Shown here: in pieces, positions 17,636 to 25,741 of the stretch | How positions within the stretch are numbered: position 1 is the stretch's first letter | Layout of the letters: each line of letters begins with the position of its first letter | Origin: Alphaproteobacteria bacterium | GTDB lineage: Bacteria; Pseudomonadota; Alphaproteobacteria; Rhizobiales; Rhizobiaceae | Assembly (NCBI GenBank): GCA_024742485.1 | Contig: JANSYK010000003.1 | Coordinates: 124,001 to 188,000 of the forward strand | Reading direction: 5' to 3' | Length of the DNA stretch: 64,000 nt | Program-made: the position numbers and the translations under genes | Notes under the pieces: generated by a model | Seen by the model: the letters and a program-made list of their open reading frames with translations, nothing else | Told to the model about the DNA's origin: nothing | Database searches by the model: none

Positions 17636-20317
17636 ATGGGCCCAAGCAAGCTTGAACATCTCTTCAATCCCCGGTCAATTGCGGTTTTCGGGGCAAGTGA
17701 ATCCGGCCGTTCTGTCGGATCCAGGGTTTTTGCGAACCTGCTGGGAGGCGGGTTTGCGGGGCCGATCATTCCGATCAACCCGAAATATGCAACGGTGAGC
17801 GGAAAGCGTTGTTTCAAAACGATTTTGGAGGTTGACGGCTCAGTGGATCTGGCCGTGATCGCGACGCCGGCTGCAACCGTGCCGAAGATCATGCGGCAAT
17901 GCGGTAAAGCCGGAATTCGCAACGCCATCGTTCTGTCGGCGGGCTTTGGTGAGGCCAGGGGTGACGGTCAGACATTGGAAGCCGAACTGATCAAGGCCGC
18001 AAAGCGCCATGAGGTTCGCTTCATGGGTCCGAACTGTGTTGGTTTGGTCCGGCCATGGCTTTCGCTCAATGCGACGTTTCTCAAATCGGCCACACCTCAA
18101 GGCGGACTGGCGCTGGTGTCCCAGTCTGGCGCCCTGTGTTCGGCGATCTCCGACTGGGCAGAACCACACCACCTTGGTTTTTCCATCCTGTTTTCGCTCG
18201 GCAATGCGTCCGATATCGGGTTCGGCGACGTTTTGCAGTTTCTGGCCTCCGATCCCGAGACAAAGTCGATCCTGCTCTATGTCGAAGGGATCAGAGATGC
18301 ACGGACCTTCATCAGCGCGCTCCGGCTCGCTGCGCGGGTCAAACCGGTGCTGGTTCTCAAAGCCGGCCGCCATGCGCAAAGCGCCAAGGCGGCGAACACC
18401 CATACGGGTGCGCTCATCGGGTCCGATGCCGTATTCGATGCTGCATTGGAGCGGGCAGGGGCCGTTCGGGTGGACACTTTCGGTCAACTTTTTGCAGCGG
18501 CCGAAATCCTGTCGTCAAACACCAGGGCATCGGGCAACCGGCTCGGCATCGTGACCAATGGCGGTGGCGCCGGTGTACTGGCGGCGGACCGCACAGGCGA
18601 TCTGCATCTCGACCTGCCCGCGCCGTCTGCCGAGACACTGTGGACGCTGGACGCAAAACTGCCGGCATTCTGGTCACGGGGAAACCCGGTCGATATCCTG
18701 GGCGATGCGCCGCCGGAGCATTTTGGCGCGGCCGTTTCGGCCTGCCTCGCCGACTCCCAATTCGACGGGGTTCTGGTGATGTTGACGCCGCAGGCGATGA
18801 CCGATGCCGTTGCAGCGGCCCGGGCGGTGATCGATGCGGTGCCGGACAACAACAGAAAGCCGGTCCTGGCATGCTGGATGGGTGAGACGTCAGTCGATGA
18901 AGCGCGTCACCTTCTGAGCGCCAACAATATTCCGGACTTTCACACACCCGAGCGCGCTGTTGAGGCCTTTTCCTACCTGGCACGTCATCAACGCAACAGG
19001 GAACTTGCGCTGCAGACACCGGGTCCGCTTTCCGATGTCGAGGAGCCGGATGTGACGAGCGCTCGCAATATTATCGACGCCGTCCTGGCCGATGGCCGCG
19101 CAATGTTGTCCGACATCGAATCCAAAGCGGTGATGCAGGCGTTTCATATCCCCGTCAACGGAGCACGGAGCGCGAGCACCTGCAATGACGCGAAGGCCGC
19201 TGCAAGCGATCTGGGCTATCCGGTGGCGGTCAAGATCAACTCTCCCCAGATCAGCCACAAATCCGATGTCGGCGGTGTTCGGCTCAACGTCGTCGATGAT
19301 GACGACATGGATGCCGCCTGGGCAGAGGTCACCGGCAATGCCCGCGCCGCCATGCCCGATGCGAAGATCGCAGGTGTAACGGTCGAGCCGATGATCGACA
19401 TGAAGGACGGTCGCGAATTGGTTGTCGGATCCAGCCGTGATCCGGTCTTTGGCCCGACCATCCTCTTTGGTGCCGGTGGAACCATGGTCGAAGTGCTGCG
19501 CGACAGTGCCGTATCGCTGCCGTCGCTCAACGCGGTGCTGGCCAATCGCCTGATCAACCGCACACGTGTGTCACGGCTCCTGTCGGCGTTTCGCGGAAAA
19601 CCAGCCGCAGACCGCGACGCCGTCATCAGTGTGCTGTTGCGCCTGTCCGATCTTGTCTGCGAGCTTCCCGAGATCGATGAGCTGGACATCAATCCGCTGC
19701 TGGCGAGCCCGCAGGGAGTGATCTGCATGGATGCCCGCATTGCGGTCAGCCGACAGCCAGATGGAGCCGGGCGCTATCGGCATCTGGCCATCGAACCCTA
19801 TCCCCGCCACCTTGAGCAACGGCTGAATCTGGACGATGGAACGCCGCTCATCATCCGGCCGATCAGACCGGAAGATGCACAAAGCGAACGAAATTTCGTT
19901 CGTGATCTGTCCAATCAGGCGAAAAAGTTTCGATTCATGCACGCCCTCAATGAACTCTCTCCTGCGATGCTCGCTCGGTTTACCCAGATCGACTATGACC
20001 GCGAAATGGCGTTGGTTGCCTTCACGTTGGAAAATGACAAGCCGGTGCAGCAGGGTGTCGCCCGATACAGCATCAATCAGGACGATACGAGTTGTGAATT
20101 TGCAATCGTCGTATCGCAGAAACGGCAAAATCAGGGAATCGGAACCCGTCTGATGAACGCACTGATGGATGCTGCCCGCGGTCATGACCTGACAGTGATG
20201 GAGGGAACGGTCATGGCAGAAAACAAGGGCATGCTGATATTGATGGACGAGTTGGGATTTGCCCGGGAGCGGTCCCGGGAGGACGCCTCGTTGGTCGTTG
20301 TCGAGCGGCAACTCTGA
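17636..20317 (+). CDS. NDP-forming acyl-CoA synthetase fused to GNAT acetyltransferase (Pat/PatZ-like)
   Basis: An 893-aa protein with the domain order of E. coli PatZ (886 aa). It has a CoA-binding Rossmann domain (AVFGASESGRSVGS, residues 16-29), succinyl-CoA-ligase-like domains, an ATP-grasp domain (about 480-700) and a C-terminal GNAT domain with the acetyl-CoA loop RQNQGIGTRL. PatZ-type enzymes acetylate lysines of metabolic enzymes. The phosphorylatable His of true ADP-forming acetyl-CoA synthetases is present here as His256 in NTHTGALIG; PatZ-type proteins are reported to lack it. So this copy may still make acyl-CoA. The start at 17636 is preferred because a perfect anaerobox covers the earlier ATG. 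Confidence 0.9.
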   Translation: MGPSKLEHLFNPRSIAVFGASESGRSVGSRVFANLLGGGFAGPIIPINPKYATVSGKRCFKTILEVDGSVDLAVIATPAATVPKIMRQCGKAGIRNAIVLSAGFGEARGDGQTLEAELIKAAKRHEVRFMGPNCVGLVRPWLSLNATFLKSATPQGGLALVSQSGALCSAISDWAEPHHLGFSILFSLGNASDIGFGDVLQFLASDPETKSILLYVEGIRDARTFISALRLAARVKPVLVLKAGRHAQSAKAANTHTGALIGSDAVFDAALERAGAVRVDTFGQLFAAAEILSSNTRASGNRLGIVTNGGGAGVLAADRTGDLHLDLPAPSAETLWTLDAKLPAFWSRGNPVDILGDAPPEHFGAAVSACLADSQFDGVLVMLTPQAMTDAVAAARAVIDAVPDNNRKPVLACWMGETSVDEARHLLSANNIPDFHTPERAVEAFSYLARHQRNRELALQTPGPLSDVEEPDVTSARNIIDAVLADGRAMLSDIESKAVMQAFHIPVNGARSASTCNDAKAAASDLGYPVAVKINSPQISHKSDVGGVRLNVVDDDDMDAAWAEVTGNARAAMPDAKIAGVTVEPMIDMKDGRELVVGSSRDPVFGPTILFGAGGTMVEVLRDSAVSLPSLNAVLANRLINRTRVSRLLSAFRGKPAADRDAVISVLLRLSDLVCELPEIDELDINPLLASPQGVICMDARIAVSRQPDGAGRYRHLAIEPYPRHLEQRLNLDDGTPLIIRPIRPEDAQSERNFVRDLSNQAKKFRFMHALNELSPAMLARFTQIDYDREMALVAFTLENDKPVQQGVARYSINQDDTSCEFAIVVSQKRQNQGIGTRLMNALMDAARGHDLTVMEGTVMAENKGMLILMDELGFARERSREDASLVVVERQL

Positions 20318-20376
20318 CGGAAGGGGAAAGACATGGCGGGATGGGGCGCACCCCTGATCCGCGTCCTGTCCTGCGA

Positions 20377-20760
20377 TCAGTCCAATGCTGGCGCGGACTG
20401 AGTTAGCGTAACGGCAATCAGATGCAGGGCACCAAAGAAACCGGTGCCGATAATCAGTGTCCACGAACCCGGATTGTTGAACTCGTAGGCGGGATGCCTG
20501 CGAAACATCCAGTGCAGCCCGACATGCAGGACAGCGAAAGCGGACAGGCCCAGGCCTGCCAGGTCATCCGGGTTCGGTAGGACCCACCAGAAAATGGCGA
20601 TCAGGATGGGCACATGCGCCCAGAGAAACACCTGACGGCCCACAGGGTCCGGCAGAAAGCGCGTCAGCGGCAACACCCGCCACTCATGCCGCTGCATGGC
20701 GTCCAGTTCATGCACGACGAAAAACGAGAGCATCAGATTGAACATCAGGTGGGTCATCAT
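20377..20760 (-). CDS. Small four-helix membrane protein (HELDAM motif; possibly DUF6713)
   Basis: A 127-aa integral membrane protein with about four hydrophobic segments, starting MMTHLMFNLMLSF. The conserved-looking HELDAMQRHEW segment near residue 18 and the VLHVGLHWMFR segment suggest the small DUF6713-type membrane family; that assignment is from memory. Start is at the double ATG with AGGAG about 12 nt upstream. It is convergent with the acyl-CoA synthetase gene. Function unknown. Confidence 0.7.
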   Translation of the reverse strand: MMTHLMFNLMLSFFVVHELDAMQRHEWRVLPLTRFLPDPVGRQVFLWAHVPILIAIFWWVLPNPDDLAGLGLSAFAVLHVGLHWMFRRHPAYEFNNPGSWTLIIGTGFFGALHLIAVTLTQSAPALD

Positions 20761-20904
20761 CCAGTCACGGGCTCCTGACAGCTAGGCCGTTTCACGTTTT
20801 GTCAGAATTGGAATGTGTGACGTCCAGACCGACCATCAGTGCCGTTCCTGGACCACAATCACCACACCGACTTCTTCTGATTATTTGCGCCAGGGAATGA
20901 AAAT

Positions 20905-20934
20905 ACAACGCGGATTACAACGGTGCCCACCACG
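20905..20934. repeat. Three hexamer direct repeats at 12-bp spacing upstream of DUF1127 gene
   Basis: ACAACG at 20905, ACAACG at 20917 and ACCACG at 20929 recur at exactly 12 bp. They lie 45-74 bp upstream of the DUF1127 start. The same array occurs upstream of the homocysteine methyltransferase gene at 22965. Spaced direct repeats are the typical target of SARP-type activators, and one is encoded between the two arrays. Confidence 0.65.
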
Positions 20935-20949
20935 TTGGGCTGTCATCAC

Positions 20950-20973
20950 GTCTCCGCAAATCAGAACGGAGAC
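20950..20973 (+). promoter_or_regulatory. Hairpin that covers the DUF1127 ribosome binding site
   Basis: GTCTCCG (20950-20956) pairs perfectly with CGGAGAC (20967-20973), a 7-bp stem with a 10-nt loop. The downstream arm contains the Shine-Dalgarno sequence six nt before the ATG at 20979. The structure could limit translation until opened. Confidence 0.45.
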
Positions 20974-20978
20974 CGATT

Positions 20979-21254
20979 ATGAGCACTTTCTTCAGCGATG
21001 CCGTCAATCGGACGGCTTCACCCGTCAGCAGATCAACCATCACAACCTGGCTGGCGACAGTCAAAAGGATCATGCGTCATATCGCACATTTGCACCAGGC
21101 CAGACTGACCTACAGGCGCCTGTGCGAACTTGATGATCGAACACTCAAGGATATCGGCCTTTGCCGGTCTGGCTTGATGTTTTACAAACACCGCGAGGCC
21201 TTTCATGACATGAACGAAATCTCGCAAAAACCCGGGCACAGGGACGAATTGTGA
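20979..21254 (+). CDS. DUF1127 domain protein
   Basis: A 91-aa basic protein whose central part (RRLCELDDRTLKDIGL, about residues 46-61) is the DUF1127/YjiS signature. Small DUF1127 proteins in alphaproteobacteria are linked to RNA turnover and phosphate or stress responses. This one has a non-conserved N-terminal extension of about 40 residues and a short acidic C-terminus. The leader carries the 12-bp-spaced repeat array and a hairpin over its ribosome binding site. Shares the 14-nt TCAGAACGGAGACC with the methyltransferase gene leader, implying co-regulation. Confidence 0.88.
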   Translation: MSTFFSDAVNRTASPVSRSTITTWLATVKRIMRHIAHLHQARLTYRRLCELDDRTLKDIGLCRSGLMFYKHREAFHDMNEISQKPGHRDEL

Positions 21255-21263
21255 GCGGAAACA

Positions 21264-21287
21264 GGACCGCCGATCTGTCGGCGGTCC
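21264..21287. terminator. Bidirectional terminator hairpin
   Basis: A perfect 10-bp GC-rich stem (GGACCGCCGA with TCGGCGGTCC) and a TCTG tetraloop lie in the 40-bp gap between the convergent DUF1127 and SARP-like genes. There is no long T-tract, so it may be only a partial terminator. Confidence 0.6.
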
Positions 21288-21294
21288 GTCGCGA

Positions 21295-22914
21295 TCAGAT
21301 GCCGTTTTCAGTCAGAAACGCCGAAATCCCGTCCCGACAAACCTCCCAGGCCGGCTCGTGTCCAAGCAGTATATGATTGCGGCTGTCGAGCGGCACGAAA
21401 CGGGCATTCGGGATGCCCGTGGCAACCTCGCGGCCCTGTTCCAATGAGATCCGCTGATCATCCCGGGAATGGAACACGATCGTTGGCACCTGCACCTTAT
21501 CAAGGCGCTCGCGTACATCGATATTGCCGAACGCCTCTTGAAATCGCACGGCATTTTCCGGTGAGGTTGTCAGCCTCTGGAACTCATCGAACCATTCCAG
21601 TTCTTCCGGCTTGGCGTCCGGCATGAAGGTCTGGGAAAAGATATGCCGGTAGGCCGCGTTGTTGGTGCCCCATCCGTGTTTTGTGAGCGTGTACACTGCC
21701 TCCCGCCGTTCCCGCTCTTCCGCAGACGCGCCGATGCGCCAGCCGGTGGCATAGCCCGAGACCAGCACCAGCCCGGACACCCGTTCGGGGTGTCGCACGG
21801 CGTATTCAATTGAAACGGCGCAGCCCTGTGAGATGCCCAGCAATGGAAATCTCTCCAGTCCGAGGGCGTCGACGACGGTTTCCAGATCACGAACGAAAGC
21901 CTCGAAACTGATGTCATCGACCTCCCAGTCCGAAAGACCGTTTCCCCGTTCATCATATCGGATAAATGTCCGGTTCTTTGCTGCCGAGCCGAAGGTCCGG
22001 CCCCAGATCGGGCTGCCCCAATCCAACTCGAGGTGGTTCAGCCAGTTGGCCGCTTTGACCAGTGGCGGTCCCGAGCCCACTGACGCATGGGCAATGCGCA
22101 CCCCATCATTGGCCCGGCAAAATCCAATTGTCTGTTGGCGCAACTGTCTGCGCGGGAAGACATCCCTTGCTTCGCCGGCGGCCACGTCCACCGGCGGCCC
22201 GTCTTCTGGTTCTTTACGGTCGAAGTCGGAAACGTCGATGTCGGCTTCCGCCGCCGCCCGTCTGAAATCCCGCGCAAATGTCTTTGCTTCATCTTCCCGA
22301 CCCGCGGCAGAAAGGGCGGAGACCAGCGTGCGTGCGGCGTCGAGATGATAGGGATCGGCTTCGTGCCAGTGACGCGCCCATTTGACAATTTCTTTTGCCT
22401 CAAGTTCCGGATGAAGGGCAAGCCGTCGAAAAACATTGATCGCCATCAGTCGGCCGTCTTCGCGTTCGGCGGCGAGCCAGGACTGAAAATCATCCCTGCC
22501 GGCATTGTTCAGGCCTTCCATCAGCGGGTAGGAAAGGTCGTCGGCCATCTGCCTCAACTCGGCCGGTGGAATGAAAGGCGGGTCGTCAAAGAGACGGTTG
22601 CGGATACGCACAAAGTCAATGTCGACACCCGAGGCATCGAGGGCAATGCGTTCGCGGTCGGCGACAAAATGCTTCACATCATCCGTCTCGATCGCGCTGC
22701 GCAATTTGCTCAGCGCCCAACGCAGGGAACCCCGCGGATCGTCGGGCAGATCCCAGAAAAGTTCGCAAAGACGCTCCCGGCGGTGCGGCCGGTCGGTCGC
22801 ACAAACAAAGCCGAGCAGCGCACGGGCCTTGCGGGACGAGGGCAGGGGAAGTTCCACACCATCGCGAAGGATGCGAATTTCGCCAAGAAGGCGGATCTGC
22901 GTTGTCTGGGTCAT
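21295..22914 (-). CDS. SARP-like transcriptional activator fused to an alpha/beta hydrolase
   Basis: A 539-aa protein with three parts. Residues 1-95 form an OmpR-type winged helix as in SARP/AfsR regulators (IRLLGEIRILRDGVELPLP, then SSRKARALLGF). Residues 100-245 are a BTAD-like helical domain. From about 265 an alpha/beta hydrolase domain runs to the end, with nucleophile Ser362 in GISQG, an acid in HSRDD and His in RNHILLG. A hydrolase used as a ligand sensor, or as an active enzyme, is plausible. Start ATG at 22914 is preferred over an upstream TTG. It is divergent from the methyltransferase gene, and the repeat array lies between them. SARP proteins are best known from actinomycetes. 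Confidence 0.85.
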   Translation of the reverse strand: MTQTTQIRLLGEIRILRDGVELPLPSSRKARALLGFVCATDRPHRRERLCELFWDLPDDPRGSLRWALSKLRSAIETDDVKHFVADRERIALDASGVDIDFVRIRNRLFDDPPFIPPAELRQMADDLSYPLMEGLNNAGRDDFQSWLAAEREDGRLMAINVFRRLALHPELEAKEIVKWARHWHEADPYHLDAARTLVSALSAAGREDEAKTFARDFRRAAAEADIDVSDFDRKEPEDGPPVDVAAGEARDVFPRRQLRQQTIGFCRANDGVRIAHASVGSGPPLVKAANWLNHLELDWGSPIWGRTFGSAAKNRTFIRYDERGNGLSDWEVDDISFEAFVRDLETVVDALGLERFPLLGISQGCAVSIEYAVRHPERVSGLVLVSGYATGWRIGASAEERERREAVYTLTKHGWGTNNAAYRHIFSQTFMPDAKPEELEWFDEFQRLTTSPENAVRFQEAFGNIDVRERLDKVQVPTIVFHSRDDQRISLEQGREVATGIPNARFVPLDSRNHILLGHEPAWEVCRDGISAFLTENGI

Positions 22915-22964
22915 CCGGCTCAAACCGCTTTTTAGGTCAAATTCAACGGCTGTTCGCCGAAAAT

Positions 22965-22994
22965 ACAACGGTGATCACAACGATGGCAACAACG
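22965..22994. repeat. Three perfect ACAACG direct repeats at 12-bp spacing (SARP-like operator)
   Basis: ACAACG occurs at 22965, 22977 and 22989, exactly 12 bp apart, in the 146-bp divergent region between the SARP-like regulator and the methyltransferase gene. A TCAACG at 22943 may be a fourth unit, 22 bp upstream. The array is a near copy of that at 20905. Confidence 0.7.
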
Positions 22995-23060
22995 GTCCGG
23001 TGGTCAAACCGCAATCTGACACATCCACCAATCAAATCTGTCAGAACGGAGACCATCACC

Positions 23061-23996
23061 ATGACCAGCGCGAACGGATCACTGCCGCATCTCATCGACC
23101 AGACCTGTCTGACGGACGCCGGGCTCGAAACCTGGCTGATCTTCCAGAAAGGAATCGAATTGCGGGAATTCGCGGCGTTTGAACTTCTGCAGGATCCCGA
23201 AGGTCGAAGCCTGCTGGACGCCTATTTCAATCCCTTTCTGGCCATGGCGGCAAGGCAGAACAAGGGCCTCGTGCTCGAAACACCCACCTGGCGCGCCAGC
23301 CCGGACTGGGGCGAGACGCTCGGATACACGAAAAAGCAGATTTTCGACATCAACCGCGAGGCGGTGAAGTATCTCGACACGCTTCGCAGGAATTTCCCTC
23401 ATTCAGGCCCGGTTTTTGTAAGTGGCAATCTCGGTCCGCGCGGAGACGGATACGATGCTGGCACCATCATGAGCGTGGCCGAGGCGCAGGATTATCATGC
23501 ACTTCAGGTTGACGGCTTGACCCATGGCCGCAGCGATCTGATTTCTGCGCTGACGATGACAAATGTCCCTGAGGCAATCGGCATTGTCCGTGCCGCCGGC
23601 GAAGCCGACATTCCTTGTGTTGTCAGCTTCACGCTGGAAACCGACGGCAGGCTGCCGAGCGGCCAGGGCCTTCGCGACGCGATCGAGGAAATGGATTCAA
23701 ATGTCGCCAGCAGACCAGCCTACTACATGATCAACTGTGCCCACCCAGATCATTTCCAACACGTCCTGGAAGCGGGTGCGGAATGGACCGACCGCATAAA
23801 GGGTCTGCGCGCCAACGCCTCGCGCATGAGCCATGCCGAGCTGGATGCGGCAGAAGAGCTGGATGACGGTGACCCATTGGAGTTGGGTGGTCTTTATCGC
23901 CAGCTCGGGACCGTCCTGTCCGATCTGCGGATTATCGGCGGTTGCTGCGGAACCGACCATCGCCACGTTGAACATATGTGTGCCGCAATGCGATGA
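23061..23996 (+). CDS. Homocysteine S-methyltransferase family protein
   Basis: A 311-aa cytoplasmic TIM-barrel methyltransferase. The zinc-binding cysteines are present: Cys in INCAHP and the CC pair in IIGGCCGTDHRHV near the C-terminus. The N-terminal DAGLETWLIFQKG stretch matches the usual DGGxET-type start. Family members transfer a methyl group from S-methylmethionine or a betaine-like donor to homocysteine. The ATG at 23061 follows CGGAGACC; the ORF track starts 53 codons early, inside the operator array. It is likely activated by the adjacent SARP-like protein. Confidence 0.9.
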   Translation: MTSANGSLPHLIDQTCLTDAGLETWLIFQKGIELREFAAFELLQDPEGRSLLDAYFNPFLAMAARQNKGLVLETPTWRASPDWGETLGYTKKQIFDINREAVKYLDTLRRNFPHSGPVFVSGNLGPRGDGYDAGTIMSVAEAQDYHALQVDGLTHGRSDLISALTMTNVPEAIGIVRAAGEADIPCVVSFTLETDGRLPSGQGLRDAIEEMDSNVASRPAYYMINCAHPDHFQHVLEAGAEWTDRIKGLRANASRMSHAELDAAEELDDGDPLELGGLYRQLGTVLSDLRIIGGCCGTDHRHVEHMCAAMR

Positions 23997-24214
23997 TCGA
24001 CAGCGAACTAGGCTACATGGCGCGGGTTCTGGCCCGCATCGAAGCCAACGATCCGTCGTTGTATCGGCGGATCGTCGGTCCCGACTGGCAGGGAGCCGTC
24101 AATCCGCCGTTGCCGAGTCGGGATTCCGATTGCGGAACAGAAATACAATGTCCGCCGGTTGCTCCCCGGCAGGCGCGTGTCATTCAAACGGCCACGCGTC
24201 CACGCGGGAATTGA
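23993..24214 (+). CDS. Hypothetical small protein coupled to the methyltransferase gene
   Basis: A possible 73-aa protein whose ATG overlaps the methyltransferase stop by 4 bp (ATGA), a pattern used throughout this window for coupled genes. The first 30 residues look like a helix followed by a basic patch (LARIEANDPSLYRRIVGPDW); the rest is low-complexity and Pro/Arg rich. No known domain recognised. Its length and composition are also compatible with a chance ORF. Confidence 0.4.
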   Translation: MIDSELGYMARVLARIEANDPSLYRRIVGPDWQGAVNPPLPSRDSDCGTEIQCPPVAPRQARVIQTATRPRGN

Positions 24215-24399
24215 GTGAATCAGTTTTCTAACGTCACGCTTCAATTCATTGATAAAACAGCAAGAACCTGTCGCCTGTCCGACAGGGCAGCCTGATCGAA
24301 GGGAATCGAAGCAAAGCTGTTGCGCGACAAATTTGCCATTCCATTTTTGCCGGCAGGCACGTCGATCCGAATGGTCTGATATCAATCAACGCTTGAAAT

Positions 24400-24412
24400 C
24401 GGCAGCCTGCCG
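24400..24412. promoter_or_regulatory. Short palindrome upstream of murA
   Basis: CGGCAG-C-CTGCCG is a perfect 6-bp inverted repeat 72 bp upstream of the murA start, within the 270-bp gap 24215-24484. Nothing else is evident in that gap apart from spurious ORFs. Could be an operator or a small hairpin. Confidence 0.25.
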
Positions 24413-24484
24413 CTTCACGTTAGTTGGAGTAAATCCGGACGGGAGTGACCGTCTTCAGTTCCAACGCGGATCGGATTGTCTCCC

Positions 24485-25741
24485 ATGGACAAATTGCGGA
24501 TCATCGGCGGTCAAAGGCTGCAAGGAGCGGTGACCATCTCCGGCGCGAAGAACGCCGCGTTGCCGCAAATCGCCGCCTCCCTGCTGAGTGATCAGCCGCT
24601 GGAACTGACAAATCTGCCGGCGGTCACCGACGTGGAGAACATGCTTGGTGTGGTCACGCGTCACGGTGCGCAGATCAAGCGGTCCGCCCATGGTGCTGTG
24701 ATCGACACAAGCACCGCCGTTTCCCGCGAGACATCCTACGATACTGTCAGGCGCATGCGCGCGACCGTGCTGGTACTGGCGCCGCTGCTTGCCCGGTTCG
24801 GTGAGGCCCGGGTTTCATTGCCCGGTGGATGCGCCATCGGCGCCCGGCCGGTCGATATGCATGTACGGGCTCTGTCCACCCTTGGCGCTGATATCGACAT
24901 TGAAAACGGTTTGATCGTGGCCTCGGCTCCCACCGGGCTCACCGGCGCGCGCATTGTCCTGAGCTCCCCGTCGGTTGGTGCAACCGAAACGGCAATCATG
25001 GCGGCAACGGCGGCAAGGGGCGAGACGGAAATCCTCAATGCGGCGCGCGAACCCGAGGTCGCCGATCTCGCCGACTGCCTGAATGCCATGGGCGCCCATA
25101 TCGAGGGCGCCGGCACCCATCGCATCCTCATACAGGGCGCACGCGCCTGGCGGCCCGCGGTCCATGACATCATCCCGGATCGGATCGAAGTCGGAACCTA
25201 TGCGGTTGCCGCCGGAATCACCGGTGGTCAGCTTGAATTGACCCATGCGCGGCTCGAGCACCTCGCATCCGTTGTGCAACTGCTGGAGGCGGCGGGGGTC
25301 AGCGTCTGGCCCGGTGACCGCGGCCTTGTCGTCGCGAGGGAGGGGCCATTGCATCCCGTGGACCTTACAACCGAACCCTATCCCGGTTTTCCGACCGACC
25401 TTCAAGCCCAGTTCATGGCGCTGATGTGCTGCGCGGACGGTGCGTCGCTGTTGCGGGAAACGGTGTTTGAGAACCGCTTCATGCATGTTCCCGAACTGAT
25501 GCGCCTGGGGGCCAACATCACATTGCAGGGCACAACCGCTCTGGTCCGCGGTGGTGAACCCCTGAAGGGCGCGCAGGTCATGGCAACGGATCTGCGGGCC
25601 TCTGTGTGCCTGGTCCTGGCAGCACTCGTCAGCGAGGGCGAAACGACGATCAACAGGATCTATCATCTTGACCGCGGCTATGAACAACTGGACCGCAAAT
25701 TGCGTCTGTGCGGTGCTCGGATCGAGCGGGTCAGCGCATGA
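24485..25741 (+). CDS. murA: UDP-N-acetylglucosamine 1-carboxyvinyltransferase MurA
   Basis: A 418-aa EPSP-synthase-fold enzyme that adds enolpyruvate to UDP-GlcNAc, the first committed step of peptidoglycan synthesis and the fosfomycin target. Key residues are intact: Lys22-Asn23 (SGAKNAALP), Cys116 (PGGCAIGARPVD, E. coli Cys115), the FPTDLQAQF Asp and the DLRAS Arg. Start ATG at 24485. Its stop overlaps the following kinase gene (ATGA), so it heads the salvage operon and is not in the usual housekeeping murA context. It is likely a second, MurZ-like copy; whether the genome has another murA cannot be seen here. Confidence 0.93.
   Translation: MDKLRIIGGQRLQGAVTISGAKNAALPQIAASLLSDQPLELTNLPAVTDVENMLGVVTRHGAQIKRSAHGAVIDTSTAVSRETSYDTVRRMRATVLVLAPLLARFGEARVSLPGGCAIGARPVDMHVRALSTLGADIDIENGLIVASAPTGLTGARIVLSSPSVGATETAIMAATAARGETEILNAAREPEVADLADCLNAMGAHIEGAGTHRILIQGARAWRPAVHDIIPDRIEVGTYAVAAGITGGQLELTHARLEHLASVVQLLEAAGVSVWPGDRGLVVAREGPLHPVDLTTEPYPGFPTDLQAQFMALMCCADGASLLRETVFENRFMHVPELMRLGANITLQGTTALVRGGEPLKGAQVMATDLRASVCLVLAALVSEGETTINRIYHLDRGYEQLDRKLRLCGARIERVSA

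Noticed and set aside
20378-20402. Possible terminator (TCAGTCC/GGACTGA) between the GNAT fusion and the small membrane protein gene
   Set aside because: Only 7 bp with an 11-nt loop, overlapping the coding end of the minus-strand gene, and no T-tract.
20813-21133. 106-aa plus-strand ORF over the DUF1127 leader
   Set aside because: It runs through the operator repeats and out of frame across the real DUF1127 gene.
22087-22935. 282-aa plus-strand ORF opposite the SARP-like gene
   Set aside because: Antisense shadow; the minus frame has recognisable DNA-binding and hydrolase motifs.
22965-22994. ACAACG repeats as a CRISPR or microsatellite
   Set aside because: Only three 6-bp units at promoter position with a matched copy elsewhere; no CRISPR repeat length, no cas genes.
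24249-24533. 94-aa ORF before and over the murA start
   Set aside because: Cys/Arg-rich with no pattern, overlaps murA in another frame.
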